Notes: generated by a model not told the origin, from the sequence alone. A stretch of 64,000 nucleotides of DNA from Pseudomonas kielensis (GCF_014236655.1 NZ_JACMYG010000015.1:1-64000); one strand, 5' to 3'; shown: positions 36,456 through 45,117, counted from the first letter of the stretch. Numbers and translations are program-made.

Positions 36456-37217
36456 ATGTCTCCGATAAACACCAGCTATCGAGCCAAGGCTTTCAACAAC
36501 CGCATCCGCTTCTTGATCCTGCATTACACCGCCGCCAACTTTTCCAGTTCGATTGGCGCACTGACCGGACCCAATGTCAGCGCCCATTACCTCATTCCTG
36601 ACATCAGCGACCCTACCTATATCAAGGCCGGTTTCACCGACCAGCAGATCTTCAGCCTGGTCGATGAAAACCATCGGGCCTGGCATGCGGGTGTCAGCCA
36701 GTGGGCTGAGCGCAGTAACCTCAACGACACGGCCATCGGCATCGAGGTGGTCAACCAGGCCACCGATGACCAGGGCAAGTTCACCTTCCCGCCGTATCAC
36801 CCCCAGCAAATAGACGCCATCGAGCAACTGGCAAAAGACATACTCAAGCGCTACCCGGACATCACCCCGCGTAACGTGCTGGGTCACTCCGACATTTCCA
36901 TCGGCCGCAAAAGCGACCCCGGTGCGGCATTCCCCTGGCACGCGCTGTACTTGAAAGGTGTGGGGGCCTGGTTCGATGAGCTACAGCGCGACGCTTTTCT
37001 GCGCCAATACAGGGAGGGGGGAATACCGAACCGCGCGACGCTGCTGGAGCAGTTCAAGCGGTATGGCTACAACACGTCGCAAGCCACCAACGAGTCGGGA
37101 TTCCAGCAACTGGTGAGGGCGTTTCAGTTGCACTTTCGTGCCGAGAACTACGACGGGGTAATGGATGTGCAGACCGCGGCCAATCTGGCGGCGCTGGTGC
37201 GTAAGTACGCGCCTTGA
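36456..37217 (+). CDS. ampDh3: AmpDh3-like N-acetylmuramoyl-L-alanine amidase
   Basis: A 253-residue zinc amidase that cleaves the MurNAc-L-Ala bond of peptidoglycan. The Amidase_2 domain has the Zn ligands His23 ('LILHYTA'), His144 and Asp154 ('GHSDISIGRKSDPG') and Glu97 ('IGIEVVN'). A C-terminal peptidoglycan-binding helical domain follows (about 190-253; 'FRAENYDGVMDVQTAANLAA'). Length, domain order and the lack of any signal peptide match P. aeruginosa AmpDh3, a type VI secretion effector, rather than cytosolic AmpD. No T6SS or immunity gene is visible nearby. Confidence 0.85.
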   Translation: MSPINTSYRAKAFNNRIRFLILHYTAANFSSSIGALTGPNVSAHYLIPDISDPTYIKAGFTDQQIFSLVDENHRAWHAGVSQWAERSNLNDTAIGIEVVNQATDDQGKFTFPPYHPQQIDAIEQLAKDILKRYPDITPRNVLGHSDISIGRKSDPGAAFPWHALYLKGVGAWFDELQRDAFLRQYREGGIPNRATLLEQFKRYGYNTSQATNESGFQQLVRAFQLHFRAENYDGVMDVQTAANLAALVRKYAP

Positions 37218-37233
37218 GCAATCCTTCCAGTCC

Positions 37234-37259
37234 GAGCACAAGCCGCCAGGCTTGCGCTC
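37234..37259. terminator. Stem-loop between the amidase and SDR genes
   Basis: GAGCACAAGCC (37234-37244) pairs with GGCTTGCGCTC (37249-37259) with one mismatch and a 4-base loop, between two convergent genes. There is no T-run. Confidence 0.5.
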
Positions 37260-37272
37260 GCCCCCTGCCCCC

Positions 37273-38184
37273 TTACAACGAATACTTCTGCAGATTCCCC
37301 ATCATTTCCTTCAGCGCTTCAATGTTGTCCTTCGGATGCGCCGCACCTTCGAAGTCGCAGATCTGCTGCCAATGGGCTGCCACGTCTTCCGGGGAAAAGC
37401 CCTGGCGCGGATCAAAGCCGGCGCCGAGGCTGCGCTCCCAGCGAACCTTGCCCATCCAGCCACCGCCGACTTCAAACAGGCCCGAGGTTTCCTGGCAGTT
37501 TTCGCTGGCCAGGTACACCACCAGCGGGCTGACCAGTTCCGGCTTCAGTTGTTCGAACACTTGCGGCGGGATCAGGCCTTCGGTCATGCGGGTGCCCCCG
37601 GTGGGGGCGATGGCGTTGACCAGGATGTTGTTCTTGCGCCCTTCGATGGCCAGGGTCCGGGTCAGGCCATAGAGACCGAGCTTGGCCATGCCGTAGTTGG
37701 ACTGGCCGAAGTTGCCGTAGATACCCGAGGTGGAAGCGGTGAAGATCACCCGACCGTAGTTTTGTTCACGCATGTGCGGCCAGGCGGCGCGGGTGACTTT
37801 GTAGGCACCTTCGACATGAACCCGGTACACCAGGTCCCAGTCGCTGTCGTCCATTTTATGGAAGGTCTTGTCCCGCAGGATCCCGGCGTTGTTGACCACC
37901 ACATCGACACGGCCAAAGGCATCGAGGGCGTGCTGGACGATTTTTTCGCCGTCGGTCACCGAGTCATGGTTGGCCACGGCACTGCCGCCCGCCTCCCGGA
38001 TCTCTGCCACCACACGGTCGGCGGCGGAGGCGTTGGCACCCTCGCCTTGCGCGGAGCCACCCAAGTCGTTGACCACCACCCGGGCGCCCTGCCTGGCGAA
38101 CAACAGTGCATGGGCCCGTCCCAGGCCGCCGCCCGCACCGGTGACGATCACGACTTTATCTTCGAAACGCACAGACTCATTCAT
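37273..38184 (-). CDS. SDR oxidoreductase (17-beta-HSD4-like dehydrogenase)
   Basis: A 303-residue short-chain dehydrogenase/reductase. The cofactor motif 'TGAGGGLGRAHALLF' (about 15-29), 'NNAGI' and the catalytic Ser-Tyr-Lys in 'ASTSGIYGNFGQSNYGMAK' are complete. Length and the extended C-terminus resemble the dehydrogenase unit of peroxisomal multifunctional enzyme type 2 (3-hydroxyacyl-CoA dehydrogenase). The ATG at 38184 gives the normal N-terminus. It follows the hydrolase gene after 162 bases on the same strand. Substrate probably a hydroxyacyl-CoA; unproven. Confidence 0.85.
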   Translation of the reverse strand: MNESVRFEDKVVIVTGAGGGLGRAHALLFARQGARVVVNDLGGSAQGEGANASAADRVVAEIREAGGSAVANHDSVTDGEKIVQHALDAFGRVDVVVNNAGILRDKTFHKMDDSDWDLVYRVHVEGAYKVTRAAWPHMREQNYGRVIFTASTSGIYGNFGQSNYGMAKLGLYGLTRTLAIEGRKNNILVNAIAPTGGTRMTEGLIPPQVFEQLKPELVSPLVVYLASENCQETSGLFEVGGGWMGKVRWERSLGAGFDPRQGFSPEDVAAHWQQICDFEGAAHPKDNIEALKEMMGNLQKYSL

Positions 38185-38346
38185 TACCCAACTCCAGCAG
38201 GCCAAGGACAGTGGAACCGAGTGTCAGGCACGGGGGCCGGGCTCACAATCAACTGGGCTGGGGCTGAATGGTGCGCGATAAGGCACGGGGATGATTGCGC
38301 GGCAGGCGCTCATCGGGTGGCAGGGTCAGGTTGGCCGACGAACACC

Positions 38347-39249
38347 TCAGGAGCAGGCGATCTTCAAGGCGGGAGAGTCCAGCTCTTCACGAAACGCCAG
38401 GTAGTGCTTGAGCACCTGCACCGGGGCTTCGATTTGTGGGTAATGACCAATCCCGGGCAATAGCACGGTGTCGGCATCGGCAATCAATTGCCGATAACGC
38501 TCGACCATGTGGGCACCGGAAACCGGGTCGACTTCGCCGTCGATCACGCGCAACGGCACTTCACCCGATTGCATCGCCGTGAGCCAGCGATCGCGGTGTA
38601 CACGGCGCTGGGGCACGTACTGGATCAGCTTGTGCATGATCCGCGTCCCGCGGTTGTTGTCGATCAGGCTCCAGAAATCGTCCAGCTCGCTTTCGCTGGG
38701 CCGAGTCTGCGGACCGAAGATCTGCCGGAAGCTCTTGACCAGGGCATCGCGGGTGAAGGCACGACCGATCATCCAGCCCAAGGGGCTTAGCAACAGCTTT
38801 TGCATCAGTACCGGGCGATGGGTCTCGGGGAAAAGGCCGCCATTGAGGAACACACAGCTGGCGATATTGCTGCGTGCCTCCTGGTGCCTGGCGAGCAATT
38901 CCTGGGCGACGCTGTCGCCGTAGTCATGGGCCAGCAGGTGCACTGGCTGATCGATGCCCAGGTGCGCCAGCAACGCCTGTTGCAAGTCGGCCTGCTCCAA
39001 CAGGCAGTACTCATGGCCCATGGGTTTGGCCGAATCGCCGAAGCCCAGCATGTCGCAGGCAATGACTCGATAGCGCTGGGCCAGGGGCTGCCATAGGTAG
39101 TGCCAATCCCAACTGGCGGTAGGAAAACCGTGGATAAGCAGTAAGGGCTCACCCTGCCCGGCCACCCAATAACGAATGGTCTGACCCCGGAATACAAAGC
39201 TCTGGCTGCGTTTGCGCCAGACGCACAGTGGAATCTCGGCGAGTGCCAT
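38347..39249 (-). CDS. Alpha/beta hydrolase (MEST/epoxide-hydrolase-like)
   Basis: A 300-residue alpha/beta hydrolase. The oxyanion motif 'LLIHGFPTASWDW' (about 36-48) and the nucleophile elbow 'LLAHDYGDSVAQ', with Asp as nucleophile, place it with epoxide hydrolases, haloalkane dehalogenases and the MEST family; 'GIGHYPQIEAP' supplies the catalytic His. The start ATG overlaps the stop of the upstream aldolase gene by one base (TAATG), so the two are translationally coupled. Substrate unknown. Confidence 0.85.
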   Translation of the reverse strand: MALAEIPLCVWRKRSQSFVFRGQTIRYWVAGQGEPLLLIHGFPTASWDWHYLWQPLAQRYRVIACDMLGFGDSAKPMGHEYCLLEQADLQQALLAHLGIDQPVHLLAHDYGDSVAQELLARHQEARSNIASCVFLNGGLFPETHRPVLMQKLLLSPLGWMIGRAFTRDALVKSFRQIFGPQTRPSESELDDFWSLIDNNRGTRIMHKLIQYVPQRRVHRDRWLTAMQSGEVPLRVIDGEVDPVSGAHMVERYRQLIADADTVLLPGIGHYPQIEAPVQVLKHYLAFREELDSPALKIACS

Positions 39250-40031
39250 TAGAGTTTATAACCCGGGTCTTGTTTATCGAGTTTACGCAGCAGCGCCGGC
39301 CAGGCCAGCGCGCCCCCCATTCCTTGAGCACTTTTGGTCACGCCGGCAATCATCGCCTTGGCCCCCGCGAGGATCTGCGGCTCGATGGCTATCAGCTCAG
39401 CGCCACCGTTCTGCGCCAGCACCTGGATATCGCAGGCCCGCTGGAAGGTAAACATCATCAGAAAGGTATCGGCGATGGTGCTGCCACAGGTCAATAGCCC
39501 ATGGTTGTGCAGCATCAGAAAATGCTTGTCACCCAGGTCGGCCTGCAATCGAGCCTTTTCTTCGTGATTGAGCGCCACCCCTTCGTAGGCGTGATAACCC
39601 AGGCTGGAAAGGACAAACAAGGATTGCTGGCTGATCGGCAGCACCCCTTGTTTTTGCGCCGAAACGGCCACGCCCGCGGCGGTATGGGTATGCAGGACAC
39701 AGACCACGTCGTGACGCACTTCGTGCACGGCGCTGTGGATGGTGTAGCCGGCGGGGTTGATCTCGTAGGGGCTGTCCATCAGCTTGTTGCCAGCCTGGTC
39801 GACCTTGACCAGGCTCGACGCGGTGATTTCGTGGAACATCATGCCAAACGGATTGATCAGGAAATCTTCGGTGCCGGGGACCTTGGCCGAGATGTGCGTG
39901 AAGATCAAGTCATCCCAGCCATGGGCGGCCACCAGGCGATAACAGGCCGCCAGGTCGACTCGGGCCTGCCACTCGGTGGGGCTGACCTGATCTTTTACGC
40001 TCAGGCTTGACTGGACGGGGGCTACGCTCAC
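39249..40031 (-). CDS. Class II aldolase/adducin-family protein
   Basis: A 260-residue metal-dependent aldolase/epimerase-fold protein. Zinc-binding histidines lie in 'VLHTHTAAGVAV' and 'LMLHNHGLLTCG', and the phosphate/carboxylate site region in 'FTHISAKVPG'. Adducin-type members with this N-terminus are widespread and mostly of unknown function. GTG at 40031, preceded by GAGG, was chosen over the longer frame to 40109. It is the first gene before the coupled hydrolase gene. The pathway is unknown. Confidence 0.83.
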   Translation of the reverse strand: MSVAPVQSSLSVKDQVSPTEWQARVDLAACYRLVAAHGWDDLIFTHISAKVPGTEDFLINPFGMMFHEITASSLVKVDQAGNKLMDSPYEINPAGYTIHSAVHEVRHDVVCVLHTHTAAGVAVSAQKQGVLPISQQSLFVLSSLGYHAYEGVALNHEEKARLQADLGDKHFLMLHNHGLLTCGSTIADTFLMMFTFQRACDIQVLAQNGGAELIAIEPQILAGAKAMIAGVTKSAQGMGGALAWPALLRKLDKQDPGYKL

Positions 40032-40173
40032 GGCAAGGACCTCGGGTTTTTTATTATTTTGTGGGTGTGAACGCAGTCTAGTCAGCTGTCGGGATTCGGG
40101 TAGTTGCATTGGCAGCCAGCTTACTGACCCAACGAGTCAGTTGGCTTTCAAGCAAGACCCACTGTGCAGTGGA

Positions 40174-40860
40174 TCACAGTATGTGCATCAGCAATGGCGC
40201 CGCGAACAGGTTCAACAACCCCGTCAGGACCATCACCAATCCCGCCACCGAACCTTCTTCCCCGCCCACCTCATGGGCTCGACTGACGCCAGCGCCATGG
40301 GCCCCGACCCCGAACAATGCGCCACGGGCCAAGGCGCTGCGCAGTGGCAACCACTTGAGCAGGATCCCGCCGAGCATGGCGCCAAACACCCCGGTGAACA
40401 TGACGAACACCGCCGTCAGCTCCGGTACGCCACCCAGGTCGTGGGCCAGCGGCATGGCGAATGGCGTGGTGATCGAGCGCGGCAGCAGCGACAGGGTTAT
40501 CGAACTGTCCAGCGCCAGGAGCCGGGCCAGGCCAAACGAACTGCCAATCGATGCGACGCTGCCGGCCAGCATCCCCACCAACAACGCTGACCAATGCCGC
40601 GCCAGCAACTGGCGCTGCTGCCAGATCGGCACCGCGAACGCCACGGTGACCGGTCCCAGCAACGCCATCAGCCAGTGGGTATTTTGTGCATACTCGCTAT
40701 AGGCCGTGTGCAGCGGCACTGCCACCACCAGCAACAGCACGGGCACCAGAATCAGCGGCGACACCAGGTAACGTCCGCTGCGTCGATACAGCCAGCGACT
40801 CAAGACATAGGCGGCCAGGGTAAAGACCAGCCAGAACAGCGGCATCCACTCACTTCTCAT
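40174..40860 (-). CDS. LrgB/CidB-family membrane protein
   Basis: A 228-residue membrane protein with about seven or eight hydrophobic helices and the LrgB signature 'LLPRSITTPFAMPLAHDLGG' (about 127-146). LrgB/CidB proteins act with LrgA/CidA in holin-like control of autolysis and in transport of pyruvate or other small organic acids, depending on species. It overlaps the CidA/LrgA gene by 11 bases. Confidence 0.9.
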   Translation of the reverse strand: MRSEWMPLFWLVFTLAAYVLSRWLYRRSGRYLVSPLILVPVLLLVVAVPLHTAYSEYAQNTHWLMALLGPVTVAFAVPIWQQRQLLARHWSALLVGMLAGSVASIGSSFGLARLLALDSSITLSLLPRSITTPFAMPLAHDLGGVPELTAVFVMFTGVFGAMLGGILLKWLPLRSALARGALFGVGAHGAGVSRAHEVGGEEGSVAGLVMVLTGLLNLFAAPLLMHIL

Positions 40861-41236
40861 GAGCCAGCCTCCAACGACAGACCCATTCGACCGTGAATGC
40901 CGTTACCAGCATGACCAGCAGGGTACTGACCGCGATCACCACGAGGATCCGCCAACCCTCATGGCGCAGCAGGCCACCGTAGTCGAGCAGGCTCATCAAG
41001 GCCGGAATGAAGAACAGCAACATCTCGGCCATCAACAGCCCGGCCCCCCTCTGCAGCGCCGCCGGCTTGACCCACCCCAGGGCAAATACCAGCAGCAACA
41101 GCGCCAGGCCCAGCACCCCGCCCGGAATCGGCCAGGCCAGCCATAGGGCCAACTGGCATCCGAGCAGATAAATAGCCGCCAACACCAGCAGTTCAGCGAG
41201 CAGGCGGGCGAGTTTTTTGACGCGTGTTACGTTCAT
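40850..41236 (-). CDS. CidA/LrgA-family holin-like protein
   Basis: A 128-residue membrane protein with four hydrophobic helices and the family motif 'IPGGVLGLALLLLVFA' (about 37-52). The ATG at 41236 has GAGGAG upstream, and the longer frame to 41284 was discarded. It is partner of the overlapping LrgB gene and divergent from a LysR regulator, the classic cidR-cidAB layout. Confidence 0.9.
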   Translation of the reverse strand: MNVTRVKKLARLLAELLVLAAIYLLGCQLALWLAWPIPGGVLGLALLLLVFALGWVKPAALQRGAGLLMAEMLLFFIPALMSLLDYGGLLRHEGWRILVVIAVSTLLVMLVTAFTVEWVCRWRLAHEK

Positions 41237-41331
41237 CGGTTGGCTCCTCACAGGAAGCCATTTTAAAGAGCGGGCTGTCATCACCGAAGCGAATTGTTAG
41301 ACTCAAGACTATTCCAAAACGGAATCTGATA

Positions 41332-42228
41332 ATGGAATTCAAACAGCTGCGCAGTTTCATTGAAGTCGTCCATCAGGGTGGCTTTACCCAGGCCGCCAAG
41401 ACCTTGCACATCAGCCAATCAGCGGTGAGCAAACAAGTGGCACAGCTGGAGCACAGCCTGGGCGTGCTGTTGCTGGAGCGACTGGGGTCACAGGTGCGGT
41501 TGACGGCGGCCGGCACGGTCGTCCTGCAACGCGCCGAGGGCATGTTGCGCTTGCGCCATGAACTGCTGAGCGAACTCGACGACCTGAGTGACCTGCGCCG
41601 TGGCGAATTGCGCCTGGGCCTGCCGCTGCTGGGCAGCGATGCGCTGTTCGCCGGCTTGTTCGCCGAGTACCGCCGGCGTTATCCGAACATCAGCGTGCAG
41701 TTGCTGGAAGGCGGCAGCCTGAACATTGAGCAGGCCGTGCTCAGCGGAGAACTGGAACTGGGCGGCAGCCTGCTGCCTCAGGACCCGCAGTTCGCCTGGC
41801 AGCCGTTCTGCAACGAACCCCTGGATGCGCTGCTGGCGGCGGACCATCCATTGGCCGGCAAGGCCAGCGTACGCCTGGAAGAGTTGGCGGATACCCCGTT
41901 CCTGCTGTACCAGCGCAGCTTTGTGCTCAATGAACGCCTGCTGCAGGCGTGCCAGCAAGTGGGCTTTACACCCAGGGAGGGCGGGCGAAGCGGGCAGGCG
42001 GATTTTCTCGTGGCCCTGGTGGCGGCGGGACAAGGCGTGGTGCTGTTGCCGCGGGTGGTCGCGCGTGGCCTGGTTCGTCCGGGGGTGGTGCGCCTGAAGT
42101 TGCAGGCGCCCCGTGAACTGCGCTGGGACATCGCGTTTATCTGGCGTCAGGACGCCTATCTGTCGAAAGCCGCCCAGGCTTGGCTCGCGTTGTTGCGCGA
42201 GTTTCCGGTCAGCCGCGCAGAGCCGTGA
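41332..42228 (+). CDS. LysR-family regulator (CidR-like)
   Basis: A 298-residue LysR-type regulator. The HTH (about 1-60) carries 'GGFTQAAKTLHISQSAVSKQ', and the effector domain spans about 90-295. Its start at 41332 lies 95 bases from the divergent CidA/LrgA gene, so it probably responds to a metabolic signal (acetate or pyruvate in CidR proteins) and controls that pair. Its 3' end overlaps the convergent flavodoxin gene by 20 bases. Confidence 0.88.
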   Translation: MEFKQLRSFIEVVHQGGFTQAAKTLHISQSAVSKQVAQLEHSLGVLLLERLGSQVRLTAAGTVVLQRAEGMLRLRHELLSELDDLSDLRRGELRLGLPLLGSDALFAGLFAEYRRRYPNISVQLLEGGSLNIEQAVLSGELELGGSLLPQDPQFAWQPFCNEPLDALLAADHPLAGKASVRLEELADTPFLLYQRSFVLNERLLQACQQVGFTPREGGRSGQADFLVALVAAGQGVVLLPRVVARGLVRPGVVRLKLQAPRELRWDIAFIWRQDAYLSKAAQAWLALLREFPVSRAEP

Positions 42229-42664
42229 TCAACTCCGCCAGCCAGGGCTCGGCATCGCTTTCCGGGGTCACGCTCTCGCTGGCGTCCAGGCGCAGCATTG
42301 GCAGCACTTCGCGCACGCCCAGTTCACCGAACAGCTCACGCAGTTGTTCACCGCCGCCACAGAAAGTATCGCCGTAGCTGGCATCGCCGAGGCCGATCAC
42401 CGCCCCAGGCAAGCCACGCCAGGCGCCTGGCAATTGATCACGAATCATCGAATACAGCGGCTGCAGGTTGTCCGGCAACTCACCCATGCCGGTGGTCGAG
42501 GTCACGGCCAGAAAGGCTTCGGGGCCAAACGTCTGAATATCGGCGAGGGTGGCGCGTGGGTTATGCCACGTCTGGAAACCTGCTGTCTCGAGGAGTTTCG
42601 ACGCGTGCCGGGCAACTTCTTCTGCCGTGCCGTACACCGAGCCGGAAATGATGGCGACTTTCAT
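42209..42664 (-). CDS. Flavodoxin (MioC-like)
   Basis: A 151-residue FMN-binding electron carrier. The phosphate loop is 'IISGSVYGTAEEVA' (about 5-18), and 'STTGMGELPDN' and 'GLGDASYGDTFCGGGEQL' line the isoalloxazine site. The length fits short-chain MioC/flavodoxin proteins. The ATG at 42664 was chosen over the TTG one codon upstream. Convergent with the LysR gene, and divergent from the LOV photoreceptor gene across 147 bases. Its redox partner is unknown. Confidence 0.88.
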   Translation of the reverse strand: MKVAIISGSVYGTAEEVARHASKLLETAGFQTWHNPRATLADIQTFGPEAFLAVTSTTGMGELPDNLQPLYSMIRDQLPGAWRGLPGAVIGLGDASYGDTFCGGGEQLRELFGELGVREVLPMLRLDASESVTPESDAEPWLAELITALRG

Positions 42665-42811
42665 CAATCTGATCCTGCAACTGAGTCAAAGACCGGGATC
42701 TTACCAGTTGCCGGAAATAAATCGCGATTGACTCCCATTTGGCACGATGGCAAGTGGACAGCCTTGCCTTAGAATGACAACCACTCTGTAGCCTGCAAAG
42801 GACCCGATCCG

Positions 42812-43285
42812 ATGATCAATGCACAATTGCTGCAACTGGTGATCAATGCTTCGAACGATGGAATCGTGATTGCTGAAAGGGAAGGCGAAGATAACATTCT
42901 GATTTACGTGAACCCGGCCTTCGAAAAGCTCACCGGCTACAGCGCTGATGAAATCCTGTACCAGGACTGTCGTTTTCTCCAGTCTGGCGATCGAGACCAG
43001 GCCGCCTTGGCACGGATTCGCGAAACCCTTGAAAATGGAGGATCTTGCTGTGAGGTCCTGAAAAACTATCGCAAGGATGGCACTCCATTCTGGAATGAAC
43101 TGTCACTTTCAACTGTTTTTAATGAGAGCGACAAACAGACCTACATTGTCGGAGTGCAAAAAGATGTCACCGTCCAGGTCAAGGCCTTGCAGCGTGTGGC
43201 ACACCTGGAGGCGCAATTGGCGACCACTCAGGCTGAGTTGCAGGCAATGAAAACGACCAACGGTCAGAACCTGCAGGCGAATTAA
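42812..43285 (+). CDS. Short LOV-domain blue-light photoreceptor (PpSB1-LOV-like)
   Basis: A 157-residue protein made of one PAS/LOV domain (about 15-120) with short N- and C-terminal helices. The photoactive cysteine is Cys53 in 'YQDCRFLQ', and flavin-binding Arg54, Gln57, Asn85 ('NYRKDG'), Asn95 ('WNEL') and Gln116 ('VGVQKD') are all present. It matches the short LOV proteins of P. putida (PpSB1-LOV/PpSB2-LOV), which lack an output domain and form dimers through the flanking helices. In P. putida one such protein works with LitR-type MerR regulators, and a MerR gene of that kind lies 0.7 kb away. Confidence 0.92.
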   Translation: MINAQLLQLVINASNDGIVIAEREGEDNILIYVNPAFEKLTGYSADEILYQDCRFLQSGDRDQAALARIRETLENGGSCCEVLKNYRKDGTPFWNELSLSTVFNESDKQTYIVGVQKDVTVQVKALQRVAHLEAQLATTQAELQAMKTTNGQNLQAN

Positions 43286-43339
43286 CGGTCACTAACTACA
43301 ATCACCACTAACTTTGTAACTATATCTTTCGAGCTAGCC

Positions 43340-43948
43340 ATGCAGCACGATGCCCTCCTCACCCAGGATGAGCTGGATTTCATCCAGACCATGCAACATA
43401 ACCCGCAGCTCAACATGCGTGATGCGACGTCGAGCCTGCTGGTCAATGGGGGCTCGCAAATCCGCGATCTGCTGACGCGCCTGGCGGCCAACGAACAGGT
43501 GACTATCCAGGCACAGTTCGAGAACCAGCAGATGACCTTTCCGCTGCACCTGGTGGAAGATGAGTTCCATGCGCTGCATTTGCGCCTGGGGGTACCGAGC
43601 ATTTATGAAGGCGGGCCCAAGACGGTGCGTCCTTGGCGCCTGACCCTGGAAGAACCGGTCGCCCTGGAGAATGCCAAAGGCCAGCCGGGCACCCTGTGGG
43701 TCCACGAAGTGTCGTTCAAAGGCATTTTGCTGGAAGTGCGCAACCGCACCAAACCACCGAAGAGTTTCGCGCTGTGGTTCAGCCCTTCAGGTTACGAGCG
43801 CATTGCCTTGCGCGGCACCTTCGAGCGGCAGAACGAGCAGGGTTACTACGCCTATCAGCTCAACCAAGGCAACACGGTGGAAACCGAGCGCTTGCGCCAA
43901 TACATCCTGCAGCAACATCGCCTGACCCACCCCACCCTGCACGTCTGA
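43340..43948 (+). CDS. PilZ-like protein, possibly c-di-GMP binding
   Basis: A 202-residue soluble protein 54 bases after the LOV gene on the same strand, probably co-transcribed. The first half (about 30-95) looks like a YcgR-N beta domain. The second half has 'RPWRLTLEEPV' followed by 'VHEVSFKGILLEV', which recalls the PilZ pattern RxxxR...(D/N)xSxxG but in degenerate form: RxxR spacing and Glu in place of Asp/Asn. It may bind c-di-GMP weakly or not at all. The name is tentative. Confidence 0.5.
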   Translation: MQHDALLTQDELDFIQTMQHNPQLNMRDATSSLLVNGGSQIRDLLTRLAANEQVTIQAQFENQQMTFPLHLVEDEFHALHLRLGVPSIYEGGPKTVRPWRLTLEEPVALENAKGQPGTLWVHEVSFKGILLEVRNRTKPPKSFALWFSPSGYERIALRGTFERQNEQGYYAYQLNQGNTVETERLRQYILQQHRLTHPTLHV

Positions 43949-43951
43949 ATT

Positions 43952-44929
43952 TCAGGTATCCAGCGTTCCGCCAAGAAATAGCTGCAGACGCTGACGCATC
44001 AAGCCCCCGTCATTACCCAGGCAGCCGATAGACGAACCGGCCAGGCTCTCCTGCGCCAGCTGCGAAGCATCGCCGCACAACAACAGGCGACACTGCAGGG
44101 TCATCGCCAGCCGATTCAGTCGCCGGGTAAAGTCAGCTGCCGGGGCCCGATTGGACACCAGCACCAGCGCCTGGGGCCGGATTTTTTCACAGACCAGGGT
44201 CAGCTCCTCGAAAGGCTTGCCCAGCGCCAGCACCCGGACGCCCACCTCGCCACCGCTCAGGAACAATGCGCTCAGCAGCAACTCCAGTTCATGGCAATGC
44301 CCGTCGATTGCCGCCACCGCAACCCGAGCCGGCAGTGAGCCGCGCAACAGGTTCAGTCGCTGTTGCACCCGTGAGCGCAGGAAGGCGTCGAGCATGACCC
44401 ATTCACTGGTTTGCCCGAAGATCTCCTTTTGCTGCAGCGCCTGCATCCACACCGGCATAAAGATGTCCTGGAACACCACATTCAATGAATAGGTGGAGAA
44501 CACCTGGCCGTAGATCCGCGCCAGTTCCAGGTCATCATAATTGCTCAATGCCGTGCGGACCTGGCCCTGCCACTGGGCATAATCGGCCTGGACCAACGAG
44601 TCCGGAACAATGCTCGACAACACCTGCGCGGCCTGGCTCCTGGCCAGAAGCTGGCCGATCTTGCTGACCGCCACCCCCCGTGCGATCCAGCTCAGAATGC
44701 TGCGAATCTGCTCGATATCGGTCAGGGAATACAGCCGATGCCCGCTTTCGGTGCGCGTTGGCTGGATCAAGCCGTAGCGTCGCTCCCAGGCACGCAACGT
44801 CACTGGATTCACGCCAGTCAGGCGCGCCACTTCACGAATCGGGAACATTTGTTCCTGACTGATGGCATCAACAGCCTGCAACGGCTCGGGAGACTCAGTG
44901 ATGACGGGCATCGGCGTGTAGATATCCAT
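43952..44929 (-). CDS. MerR regulator with B12-binding-like domain (class II LitR-like)
   Basis: A 325-residue regulator. The MerR winged HTH (about 28-98; 'PIREVARLTGVNPVTLRAWE', 'RRYGLIQPTRTESGHRLY') is followed by a B12-binding-2-like helical region (about 120-205) and a cobalamin-binding-like Rossmann domain (about 210-320; 'IDGHCHELELLLSALFL'). The Trp-x9-Glu-His motif that holds adenosylcobalamin in CarH/LitR is degenerate here ('SEW' in place of 'EH'). It therefore resembles the B12-independent class II LitR proteins of P. putida (PplR), which depend on a LOV protein for light sensing. Divergent from the ABM-folM-folE-folX operon. Confidence 0.85.
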   Translation of the reverse strand: MDIYTPMPVITESPEPLQAVDAISQEQMFPIREVARLTGVNPVTLRAWERRYGLIQPTRTESGHRLYSLTDIEQIRSILSWIARGVAVSKIGQLLARSQAAQVLSSIVPDSLVQADYAQWQGQVRTALSNYDDLELARIYGQVFSTYSLNVVFQDIFMPVWMQALQQKEIFGQTSEWVMLDAFLRSRVQQRLNLLRGSLPARVAVAAIDGHCHELELLLSALFLSGGEVGVRVLALGKPFEELTLVCEKIRPQALVLVSNRAPAADFTRRLNRLAMTLQCRLLLCGDASQLAQESLAGSSIGCLGNDGGLMRQRLQLFLGGTLDT

Positions 44930-45117
44930 TGCGTATTGGATCCCATTCTATCGCGCAACTATGGGCGACATTCAAGTGGTGCCTGATCGTCGAAGGTCGC
45001 TGGTGTAATTCGTAGAATCAGGAATAATCCTTGCTTGTTGTAACTCAGCCCTCCACCCCGGGCTGTGTTCGGCGCGCCTCCTACCCGGAATCGCGCCCCG
45101 CTTTATGGAGATACATA

